Origin: a bacterium
Lineage (GTDB): Bacteria > Bacillota > Clostridia > Oscillospirales > Acutalibacteraceae
NCBI GenBank assembly: GCA_020625635.1
Contig: JAHLBL010000134.1
Location: 1-5,171, forward strand
Direction: 5' to 3'
DNA: 5,171 bases
A model generated the notes under the pieces. It worked only from the letters and a program-made list of their open reading frames with translations, was not told where the DNA came from and did no database searches. The position numbers and the translations under genes were made by a program. This document shows positions 1 through 4,821 of this stretch, piece after piece; positions within the stretch are counted from its first letter, which is position 1; each line of letters opens with the position of its first letter.

Positions 1-465
1 AAGCAGGCGGGCAAGGAGGATCAGCTCGACGAGTGTCTCGCAGAGGTTCCGCGCGTTCGTAAGGACGCGGGCTATCCGCCTCTCGTTACTCCGACATCCC
101 AGATCGTCGGCACACAGGCTGTGTTCAACGTAATCACGGGCAAGCGCTACCAGATGGTTACCAAGGAGTTCAAGGGCATAATCGAGGGTAAGTACGGCAC
201 TACGCCTATGCCGATCGATCCTGAGTTCGCTAAGTCGATCATCGGCGACGAAGAGCCCATCACCTGCCGTCCCGCAGACCTTCTCGAGCCCGAACTCGAT
301 AAGCTCCGCGCGGAGATCCCGCAGTACATCGAGCAGGAGGAGGACGTGCTCTCCTACGCTCAGTTCCCCGAGGTCGCCACAAAGTTCTTCGAGAAGCGCC
401 GCGCCGCTCACGCGGGCATCAACTCAGACCTTCTCGACAAGGAGAACAAGGTTTACCCCGTATAA
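1..465 (+). CDS. oadA: Oxaloacetate decarboxylase alpha chain / pyruvate carboxylase subunit B, C-terminal part (5' end outside window)
   Basis: The reading frame is open from the first base to a TAA at 463-465, so only the last 154 residues are present. They match the conserved C-terminal domain of the OadA/PycB carboxyltransferase family: VPRVRKDAGYPPLVTP, SQIVGTQAVFNVITG, GKYGTTPMPIDPEF, and the family signature EEPITCRPADLLEPELDKL, followed by a helical tail (EEDVLSYAQFPEVATKFF). The family transfers a carboxyl group between oxaloacetate/pyruvate and biotin; the catalytic TIM barrel would lie upstream. The protein stops about 25 residues after this domain, with no Ala/Pro linker and no biotinyl AMKM motif. 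Biotin must therefore be carried by a separate protein, as in many Clostridia. A terminator follows 12 bases after the stop, so this is the last gene of its transcript. Whether the physiological role is decarboxylation (Na+ pump complex) or pyruvate carboxylation cannot be told from this fragment. Confidence 0.9.
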   Translation, partial: KQAGKEDQLDECLAEVPRVRKDAGYPPLVTPTSQIVGTQAVFNVITGKRYQMVTKEFKGIIEGKYGTTPMPIDPEFAKSIIGDEEPITCRPADLLEPELDKLRAEIPQYIEQEEDVLSYAQFPEVATKFFEKRRAAHAGINSDLLDKENKVYPV

Positions 466-477
466 TGACATAAAGCT

Positions 478-510
478 ACGGTCGGGAAGACAGTTTCCCG
501 ACCGTTTTTT
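478..510 (+). terminator. Intrinsic terminator after oadA
   Basis: There is an 11-bp perfect stem, ACGGTCGGGAA (478-488) with TTCCCGACCGT (495-505), around a 6-base loop. It runs directly into six further T residues (505-510). It lies 12 bases past the oadA stop codon. Confidence 0.93.
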
Positions 511-533
511 CATATTATTAATTGGATTTTTCA

Positions 534-564
534 GAAAAAAAGACTGCCGCATAAGCGACAGTCT
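534..564 (-). terminator. Intrinsic terminator after ackA
   Basis: Read on the minus strand, the arms AGACTGTCGC and GCGGCAGTCT (564-555 and 550-541) pair over 10 bp with one G-U wobble around a TTAT loop. A run of T follows (plus-strand A run 535-541). It lies 12 bases after the ackA stop and faces the oadA terminator, so the convergent transcripts are well separated. The sequence closely resembles the hairpin at 3117-3135. Confidence 0.92.
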
Positions 565-576
565 GAATTTTTATAA

Positions 577-1782
577 TTAAAGCTTTTCAACGATAGCCTT
601 TGTATCTCTCGCGATAACGAGCTCCTCGTTTGTAGCGATAAGCTCTACGCGGACTTTGGAATCGTCAGCACTGAGCTTGCCCTCGTTGCCGTGGATAGCG
701 GCGTTGTTGGCGTCGTCGTCAATCTTTACGCCGAGGCACGCGAGGTACTCGCAGACGTGCTTTCTGAGAGCGGGCTGGTTCTCGCCGAGACCTGCCGTGA
801 ACACGATAGCGTCACAGCCGCCGAGCGCTACATAGAAAGCGCCGATGTACTTTGAGATCTGATAGTAGAGCATTTCGTGAGCGAGCTTAGCTCTCTTGTT
901 GCCCTCAGCTTCAGCCGCGCTTACGTCGCGGTCGTCGCTGGAAATACCCGAAATACCGAGCAGACCTGACTGCTTGTTGAGGATGGAATCCATCTCTGCG
1001 GCAGTGAGACCTTCCTTCTCCTGGATGAATGTTACAACAGAGGGATCGAGCGAGCCCGAGCGTGTGCCCATCATAAAGCCGTCGAGCGGTGTAAGTCCCA
1101 TTGTTGTGTCGATAACCTTGCCGCCGTCAATAGCTGTGATTGAGGAGCCGTTGCCGATGTGGCAGGTGATCATCTTTAAGTCCTTGATGTCCTTGCCCAT
1201 ACGCTCAGCCATAACAGAGCTTACGAAGCGGTGTGATGTGCCGTGGAAGCCGTAGCGGCGTACAGCGTACTTCTCGTAGTACTCATAGGGTACTGCGTAC
1301 ATATAAGCCTTTTCGGGCATTGTGCTGTGGAAAGCTGTGTCGAAAACAACGACCTGGGGTGCTTCCGCGCCGAATACCTTCTGGCAAGCCTCAATTCCCG
1401 TAGCGTTGGCGGTGTTGTGGAGAGGAGCGAGAGGAGCGAGAGACTTGATATCCTCGATAACCTTATCGTCAACGAGGCAGGACTCGTGGAAGATGCTTCC
1501 GCCCTGTACAACTCTGTGACCTACAGCGGTAACTTCGCTGAGCTCTTTGATTACGCCGACCTCGGGGTCGAGGAGCATATTCTTAACCTGAGTGAACGCT
1601 ACGCCGTGGTCGGGCATAGAAACGTTCTTTTTGATTTCCGCATCTTTGGTCTTGTAACCGATGATGGCGTCGTCGGAGCCGATTCTCTCACAGTTACCTT
1701 TTGCGAGCACCTTCTCACCGTTCATATCAATAAGCTGATACTTGAGCGAGGAGCTTCCCGCGTTGATTACCAAAATCTTCAT
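577..1782 (-). CDS. ackA: Acetate kinase
   Basis: This cytoplasmic enzyme interconverts acetate + ATP and acetyl phosphate + ADP; in fermenting bacteria it makes ATP from acetyl phosphate supplied by phosphotransacetylase. The 401-residue product has the normal family length and is intact. Visible signatures: the N-terminal phosphate-binding strand MKILVINAGSSSLKYQL with Asn7; GHRVVQGG with Arg90; VVFDTAFH with Asp148; RRYGFHGTSH with His180; the second family signature CHIGNGSS (207-214); GTRSGSLDP with Arg241; FTAGLGENQPALR (328-340); and the C-terminal ATNEELVIARDT with Glu386/387. These correspond to the active-site Asn, Arg, Asp, His, Arg and Glu known from the Methanosarcina enzyme. The ATG start is supported by AAAGGGG (plus strand 1791-1797) 8 bases upstream. 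No pta gene is adjacent; the divergent neighbour is tmcAL, which also uses acetate. The gene appears monocistronic, with its own promoter and terminator. Confidence 0.98.
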   Translation of the reverse strand: MKILVINAGSSSLKYQLIDMNGEKVLAKGNCERIGSDDAIIGYKTKDAEIKKNVSMPDHGVAFTQVKNMLLDPEVGVIKELSEVTAVGHRVVQGGSIFHESCLVDDKVIEDIKSLAPLAPLHNTANATGIEACQKVFGAEAPQVVVFDTAFHSTMPEKAYMYAVPYEYYEKYAVRRYGFHGTSHRFVSSVMAERMGKDIKDLKMITCHIGNGSSITAIDGGKVIDTTMGLTPLDGFMMGTRSGSLDPSVVTFIQEKEGLTAAEMDSILNKQSGLLGISGISSDDRDVSAAEAEGNKRAKLAHEMLYYQISKYIGAFYVALGGCDAIVFTAGLGENQPALRKHVCEYLACLGVKIDDDANNAAIHGNEGKLSADDSKVRVELIATNEELVIARDTKAIVEKL

Positions 1783-1800
1783 TTTTTATTCCCCTTTATA

Positions 1801-1829
1801 TTGAATAGTATCTAAAAATGCACTATAAT
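1801..1829 (+). promoter_or_regulatory. Predicted tmcAL promoter (sigma-A type)
   Basis: TTGAAT (1801-1806), a 17-base spacer and a perfect TATAAT (1824-1829) read toward tmcAL, predicting a start near 1836 and a leader of about 80 bases. Its -10 box directly abuts the -10 box of the opposing ackA promoter, so the two are unlikely to be occupied by RNA polymerase at the same time. Confidence 0.62.
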
Positions 1830-1858
1830 ATAATATACTAATAGTATTCGTTTTGCAA
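1830..1858 (-). promoter_or_regulatory. Predicted ackA promoter (sigma-A type)
   Basis: On the minus strand there is TTGCAA (1858-1853), a 17-base spacer, then TATTAT (1835-1830), giving a start near 1823 and a leader of about 40 bases before ackA. The spacer contains the inverted repeat ATACTA-A-TAGTAT (1835-1847). Box matches and spacing are seen directly; promoter function is inferred. Confidence 0.65.
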
Positions 1859-1878
1859 GCTTTTTTTGTTATTTATGC

Positions 1879-1896
1879 AAAAATTTGCAAATTTTT
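1879..1896. repeat. 18-bp perfect palindrome in the tmcAL leader
   Basis: AAAAATTTGCAAATTTTT is its own reverse complement. It lies between the predicted tmcAL start and the ribosome binding site, and is one of three TGCAA-containing elements (1853, 1875 and 1885) in this spacer. It could be an operator or simply a product of AT-rich composition; no regulator is identified. Confidence 0.5.
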
Positions 1897-1915
1897 ACAA
1901 AAATAAGGGAAAATT

Positions 1916-3085
1916 ATGAAGGTGAACACAATAATATGTGAGTATAACCCGTTCCATAACGGGCATTTATACCACATTCGGGACATAAAATCGCATAGTG
2001 ATAACCCGATTGTCGCTGTAATGAGCGGCAATTTTACTCAGCGCGGCGATATCGCGATTGTGAATAAATTTACACGAGCCGATGCAGCCGTCAGAAACGG
2101 CGCCGACCTCGTGCTCGAGCTGCCGGCTGTTTACGCGTGCGCCTCGGCGCAGACCTTTGCGCGCGCAGGTGTTGAGATCGCCGACGCTCTCGGCTGTACG
2201 GAGAGCCTCTGCTTCGGAGCGGAGAACGCCGACGCGCGTCTTTTGGGAGGTATCGCGGACGCGGTTTCCTCTCCCGGATTCGGCGCTCTACTGCGCGACG
2301 AGATGAAGAACGGCGAGTACTATCCGAGAGCCGTCCAAAAGGTCGTGAGAGCACTCTGCGGCGACGCTGCCGCCGAGGCTGTCGGCGAGCCGAACAATAT
2401 CCTCGCCGTAGAGTATATCAGAGCGCTTCGTAAAACGAATATCGGCTTTTATGTAACGGAGCGCGCGGGCGCGGCTCACGACGAGAGCGCGGTTCGCGGC
2501 GGGCTTGCCTCCGCTTCGTATATCCGCGGACTGATTCTCGGCGGAAGCGGGGCTGAGAGCCTTATCCCTGATTATAACGCCCGCGACTTTGAGCACCCCG
2601 CCGATATAAAAAGGCTTGAGCCCGTTATTCTTTACAGGCTCCGCTCAATGACCGCGGCGGATTTCGCACTGCTGCCCGATGTGGGCGAGGGGCTCGAGAA
2701 CCGCATATATGAGGCGGCGAGAGAAGCCTGCTCGCTTGAAGAGCTGCTCGGTAGAATAAAAACAAAGCGCTACACTTTAGCGCGGCTCAGGCGGATAATT
2801 ATCTGCGCTGTTCTCGGCATAACGAAGCCGATGACGCGCACTCCCGTTCCGTATCTGAGGGCGCTCAGCTTCAACAGCACGGGCGCGTCCGTTATGGGCG
2901 AAATAAAGCGCCGCGGAACGCTGCCGCTGATTACGAACGTTGCCGACGGCGTAAAAACGCTCGGCGACGAGGCAAAGCGGATTTTTGACGTCGACCTTTT
3001 CGCGGGCGACATTTTCTCGCTCGCCACCGATACTCCCGAACCGTGCGGCGCTGATTTCAGAAGAAAAATATCGGTAATTGAATAA
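1916..3085 (+). CDS. tmcAL: tRNA(Met) cytidine acetate ligase (YlbM/DUF795 family)
   Basis: This family, characterised in Bacillus subtilis, activates acetate with ATP to acetyl-adenylate and transfers the acetyl group to C34 of elongator tRNA-Met (ac4C), which supports accurate AUG decoding. The 389-residue product has about the normal length. The N-terminus is a nucleotidyltransferase (HIGH superfamily) fold: ICEYNPFHNGHLYHI with His14-x-Gly-His17, then AVMSGNFTQRGD (34-45), the KFTRADAA segment (51-58) and ADLVLELP (63-70). Further conserved blocks are LCFGAEN (98-104), EPNNILAVEYIRAL (158-171) and LASASYIRGLI (197-207), the last resembling the second ATP-binding motif of this superfamily. 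The C-terminal half is the helical tRNA-binding region. The ATG start is supported by AAGGGA (1905-1910), 5 bases upstream. It is divergent from ackA, with which it shares acetate as substrate. No strong plus-strand terminator follows closely; the next T-tailed hairpin lies at 3373-3418. Confidence 0.95.
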   Translation: MKVNTIICEYNPFHNGHLYHIRDIKSHSDNPIVAVMSGNFTQRGDIAIVNKFTRADAAVRNGADLVLELPAVYACASAQTFARAGVEIADALGCTESLCFGAENADARLLGGIADAVSSPGFGALLRDEMKNGEYYPRAVQKVVRALCGDAAAEAVGEPNNILAVEYIRALRKTNIGFYVTERAGAAHDESAVRGGLASASYIRGLILGGSGAESLIPDYNARDFEHPADIKRLEPVILYRLRSMTAADFALLPDVGEGLENRIYEAAREACSLEELLGRIKTKRYTLARLRRIIICAVLGITKPMTRTPVPYLRALSFNSTGASVMGEIKRRGTLPLITNVADGVKTLGDEAKRIFDVDLFAGDIFSLATDTPEPCGADFRRKISVIE

Positions 3086-3111
3086 GTGAGCGCTGTACTT
3101 GTGCAAAAAAG

Positions 3112-3135
3112 AAAAAACTGCCGCATATGCGGCAG
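3112..3135 (-). terminator. Intrinsic terminator after the DUF378 gene
   Basis: CTGCCGCATATGCGGCAG (3118-3135) is an 18-bp perfect palindrome. On the minus strand it is followed by six T (plus-strand 3112-3117), then C and more T. It lies 8 bases past the DUF378 gene stop codon. On the plus strand the flanking sequence (CCTTCGTCTT) is only mildly T-rich, so it would be a weak terminator for tmcAL. Confidence 0.9.
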
Positions 3136-3143
3136 CCTTCGTC

Positions 3144-3368
3144 TTACGCGTGATTTCTTATCGTTGTATCGTGGTGAATCTCGCGCTCTCTGAAGAGCAG
3201 AGAAACACACCAGATCGACGCGAGCCCGACGAGAATATATATGATTCGGCTGATTACTCCCGTCTGACCGCCGCCGAGCCAGGCAACAAGGTCAAACTGG
3301 AATATACCGACCAATCCCCAGTTGAGACCGCCGATGATTGATAAAATAAGCGCAATTCTGTCTAACAT
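3144..3368 (-). CDS. DUF378 (YuzA-like) two-helix membrane protein
   Basis: This 74-residue protein matches the DUF378 family of small bacterial membrane proteins, whose function is unknown to me. The family hallmark IGGLNWGLVGIFQFDLVAWL lies at residues 12-31, and RIIYILVGLASIW at about 41-53. Two membrane-spanning stretches are visible (about 4-22 and 38-58), separated by a short glycine-rich turn (GGGQTG). They are followed by a charged tail (REREIHHDTT) that is longer than the core family needs. The ATG is supported by a textbook AAAGGAGG (plus strand 3378-3385), ending 9 bases before it. That site sits inside a hairpin (3373-3416), so translation may be controlled. The gene is the last of an apparent lgt / Cys4-protein / DUF378 transcript and is followed at once by a terminator. 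Confidence 0.88.
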   Translation of the reverse strand: MLDRIALILSIIGGLNWGLVGIFQFDLVAWLGGGQTGVISRIIYILVGLASIWCVSLLFREREIHHDTTIRNHA

Positions 3369-3372
3369 AATT

Positions 3373-3418
3373 AAAGCCTCCTTTAGTCAATCTTATTATT
3401 GACGACGGGAGGCTTTTT
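3373..3418 (-). promoter_or_regulatory. Hairpin sequestering the DUF378 ribosome binding site; T-tailed terminator-like on the plus strand
   Basis: AAAGCCTCC (3373-3381) pairs perfectly with GGAGGCTTT (3408-3416). A 5-bp inner stem, GTCAA (3386-3390) with TTGAC (3399-3403), closes an 8-base loop, separated from the outer stem by a 4x4 internal loop. In minus-strand RNA the right arm contains the complete GGAGG of the DUF378 ribosome binding site, so folding would hide it. In plus-strand RNA the same structure ends in five T (3414-3418) and could terminate read-through from tmcAL. The pairing is seen directly; either function is inferred. Confidence 0.6.
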
Positions 3419-3425
3419 ATTCATT

Positions 3426-3821
3426 TTATTTTGAAAAAATCAGAAATGACAGCATAACAAGAATCAGTCCGACAATAAAGCATACGGCTCCGAAGATCCT
3501 CGTCACCTTGACAGCCTTCTTGATTTTCATTGAGCTGATCATATTCTCAACGGGAAACGGCAGCGCGAAAACCGTCAGCCCGAGCAGTGTCAGCGCGATT
3601 GTGCCGACGAGATATCCGAGCCTCGGGCGCATAGTCGAGAGAAATATTCCCACGGGGATCGCGAATACGCAGATCACATTGATGATCGAAAAGACCTTTG
3701 TGAATTTCTCACGCATCGTGTAAAAGTCCAGAGCCTTTTTCTCGCAGTTCTCGTCGCAGTATTGTTCAAAATAAGTTATTTCCTTAGCGCAGTAGTCGCA
3801 TTTTTTCATCTTGATTGCCAT
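3426..3821 (-). CDS. Small membrane protein with N-terminal four-cysteine (zinc-ribbon-like) motif, unknown function
   Basis: I do not recognise this 131-residue protein as a named family. The N-terminus has two cysteine pairs, KCDYC (Cys8, Cys11) and CDENC (Cys22, Cys26), spaced like a small treble-clef or zinc-ribbon metal site. A charged stretch follows (about 27-42), then three hydrophobic helices at about 43-61, 69-90 and 107-128, joined by RPR and KIKKAVK loops. The basic loops suggest that the cysteine domain may be cytoplasmic, which is inference. The start is uncertain: the ATG used here has GAAAGG only 2 bases upstream, while Met5 has it 14 bases upstream; neither is ideal, and both keep all four cysteines. 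It lies 65 bases downstream of lgt and 57 bases upstream of the DUF378 gene on the same strand, so co-transcription is likely. The protein appears complete, and its hydrophobic pattern and codon structure argue that it is a real gene. Confidence 0.75.
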   Translation of the reverse strand: MAIKMKKCDYCAKEITYFEQYCDENCEKKALDFYTMREKFTKVFSIINVICVFAIPVGIFLSTMRPRLGYLVGTIALTLLGLTVFALPFPVENMISSMKIKKAVKVTRIFGAVCFIVGLILVMLSFLIFSK

Positions 3822-3830
3822 AGCCTTTCA

Positions 3831-3861
3831 GCCCGCATAGCTATATAGCCTTACGACGGGC
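3831..3861 (-). repeat. Short inverted repeat between lgt and the Cys4-protein gene
   Basis: GCCCG (3831-3835) and CGGGC (3857-3861) form a 5-bp outer stem enclosing the 10-bp palindrome GCTATATAGC (3840-3849). There is no T run after it on either strand, so it is not an intrinsic terminator. It could be a weak leader or processing hairpin, or chance. Confidence 0.3.
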
Positions 3862-3886
3862 GGATAATAGTTGATTCGGCTTTAGT

Positions 3887-4702
3887 TCACACGGAATCGC
3901 CGCCTCTTATTATAACATCCTTATTTCTATTATATTTCTTAATAAGAATTATCGCGGATGTCAAAAAGATAAAAATGCTTATCCACTGGCTCGTTGACAG
4001 TCCGAGGTAGATTCCTCTGTACTCATCGCCTCTTAGAAACTCGTCAAAAAATCTTATGACGCTGTAGGAAATAAGGTAAACAAAAATGAGCTTGTCTTTC
4101 ATAATTCCTTTTCGGAATAATAACAGTAAAACAATAAACAGCGCGAGATTCAGTCCGCTTTCGAGAAGCTGAACGGGAAAGCGATTGACGTGGCTGCAGC
4201 TCGGCACGATAGCGTTTTCGGCGGTGAAGCCGAACGGACTCTCCATTCCGTAGCAGCATCCGCTGAAGAAGCACCCAAGCCTGCCGAAAAAGTGAAACAG
4301 CGGTATCGCGGGAGCGAACGCGTCCGCGTAGTCTCCGACGCGTATGCGCCGTATGCGGCAATAAAGCACACCGAAAAGCAGAGCAAAGATAAGCCCGCCG
4401 TAGAACACCATTCCGCCGAAGTACACGCTCACGATTTCCCACCAATCGGCGTCGGTTCCCGTGCGCGAGCAGTAGTCAAGATATTCTCCGATTCGGTCGA
4501 GGTTAGTAAGCCCGTACAGTATATGCGCTCCGACGAACGCTCCTGCCAGCATAAACAGCTCGCCGAACAGAACGTCCTCGAATTTTATACGGTTTCTCCG
4601 TCCGAGAATATACGCGGTAATACCCATCAGCACAAGACCGACTGAGGCTAAGATCCCGTATGTACTGAGGCTGAGGGAAAAAATCTCAATTTCGGGTTTC
4701 AC
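3887..4702 (-). CDS. lgt: Prolipoprotein diacylglyceryl transferase
   Basis: Lgt is the membrane enzyme that transfers diacylglycerol from phosphatidylglycerol to the lipobox cysteine of prelipoproteins, the first step of lipoprotein maturation. The 271-residue product is of normal size and multi-spanning (hydrophobic stretches near 15-34, 44-64, 95-115, 183-196, 204-218 and 237-255). Family motifs in order: YFGGMVFYGGLIF (94-106); FHFFGRLGCFFSGCCYG (136-152) with the conserved Arg141; RFPVQLLES (174-182); and SVIRFFDEFLRGDEYRG (214-230) with Arg217, which by my alignment corresponds to the essential distal arginine of E. coli Lgt. Compared with E. coli, Tyr101 stands where His103 is, and cysteines occupy the Asn146 and Glu151 positions; such sequences are common in Clostridia-type homologues. 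The start is GTG (plus-strand CAC at 4700-4702), supported by AAAGGCGGTGA just upstream, close to the consensus AAGGAGGTGA. It is first of three same-strand genes. Confidence 0.95.
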   Translation of the reverse strand: MKPEIEIFSLSLSTYGILASVGLVLMGITAYILGRRNRIKFEDVLFGELFMLAGAFVGAHILYGLTNLDRIGEYLDYCSRTGTDADWWEIVSVYFGGMVFYGGLIFALLFGVLYCRIRRIRVGDYADAFAPAIPLFHFFGRLGCFFSGCCYGMESPFGFTAENAIVPSCSHVNRFPVQLLESGLNLALFIVLLLLFRKGIMKDKLIFVYLISYSVIRFFDEFLRGDEYRGIYLGLSTSQWISIFIFLTSAIILIKKYNRNKDVIIRGGDSV

Positions 4703-4725
4703 TTTTTCACCGCCTTTCCGTTAGT

Positions 4726-4754
4726 ATTCTAACAGATAGTCCCGTTTATCGCAA
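4726..4754 (-). promoter_or_regulatory. Predicted lgt promoter (sigma-A type)
   Basis: On the minus strand there is TTGCGA (4754-4749), a 17-base spacer and TAGAAT (4731-4726), giving a start near 4719 and a leader of about 17 bases that contains the ribosome binding site. It probably drives lgt, the Cys4-protein gene and the DUF378 gene, as no better promoter was seen between them. Confidence 0.6.
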
Positions 4755-4761
4755 GATTTTA

Positions 4762-4790
4762 TTGCAAATAATAAATTCGTATGATAAAAT
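4762..4790 (+). promoter_or_regulatory. Predicted promoter of the YihY/BrkB-family gene
   Basis: TTGCAA (4762-4767), a 17-base spacer and TAAAAT (4785-4790) preceded by TG one base upstream (extended -10, 4782-4783). The predicted start is near 4797, with a leader of about 25 bases. It is back-to-back with the lgt promoter, with 7 bases between the two -35 boxes. TATAGT at 4792-4797 is a poorer alternative -10. Confidence 0.55.
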
Positions 4791-4821
4791 TTATAGTATA
4801 AACTTTGCAGGATTGTTTATT

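Noticed and set aside
896..1255. 119-codon plus-strand open frame opposite ackA
   Set aside because: It is a shadow of ackA, with no ribosome binding site or family resemblance.
1243..1815. 190-codon open frame on the plus strand opposite ackA
   Set aside because: It lies antisense to a clearly conserved acetate kinase with intact motifs, has no recognisable domain, and is explained by the codon composition of ackA.
1836..1915. Riboswitch in the roughly 80-base tmcAL leader
   Set aside because: The leader is almost entirely A/T with a single AT-rich palindrome; it has no stable stems, GC-rich aptamer core or terminator/antiterminator pair.
2770..3210. Minus-strand open frames (146 and 109 codons) opposite the 3' half of tmcAL
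   Set aside because: They are antisense to conserved tmcAL sequence, cross the DUF378 terminator, and have low-complexity composition without motifs.
3099..3341. 80-codon plus-strand open frame opposite the DUF378 gene
   Set aside because: The minus-strand frame has the DUF378 hallmark, an ideal ribosome binding site and a terminator; the plus-strand frame starts at a GTG inside the terminator region and shows no motif.
3822..3886. Separate promoter for the Cys4-protein gene
   Set aside because: TATTAT is present near 3865-3870, but the sequence 17 bases upstream of it (GTGTGA) is a poor -35 box; co-transcription from the lgt promoter is more economical.
4190..4645. 151-codon plus-strand open frame opposite lgt
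   Set aside because: It is antisense to the conserved catalytic core of Lgt, with charged, low-complexity composition typical of a shadow frame.
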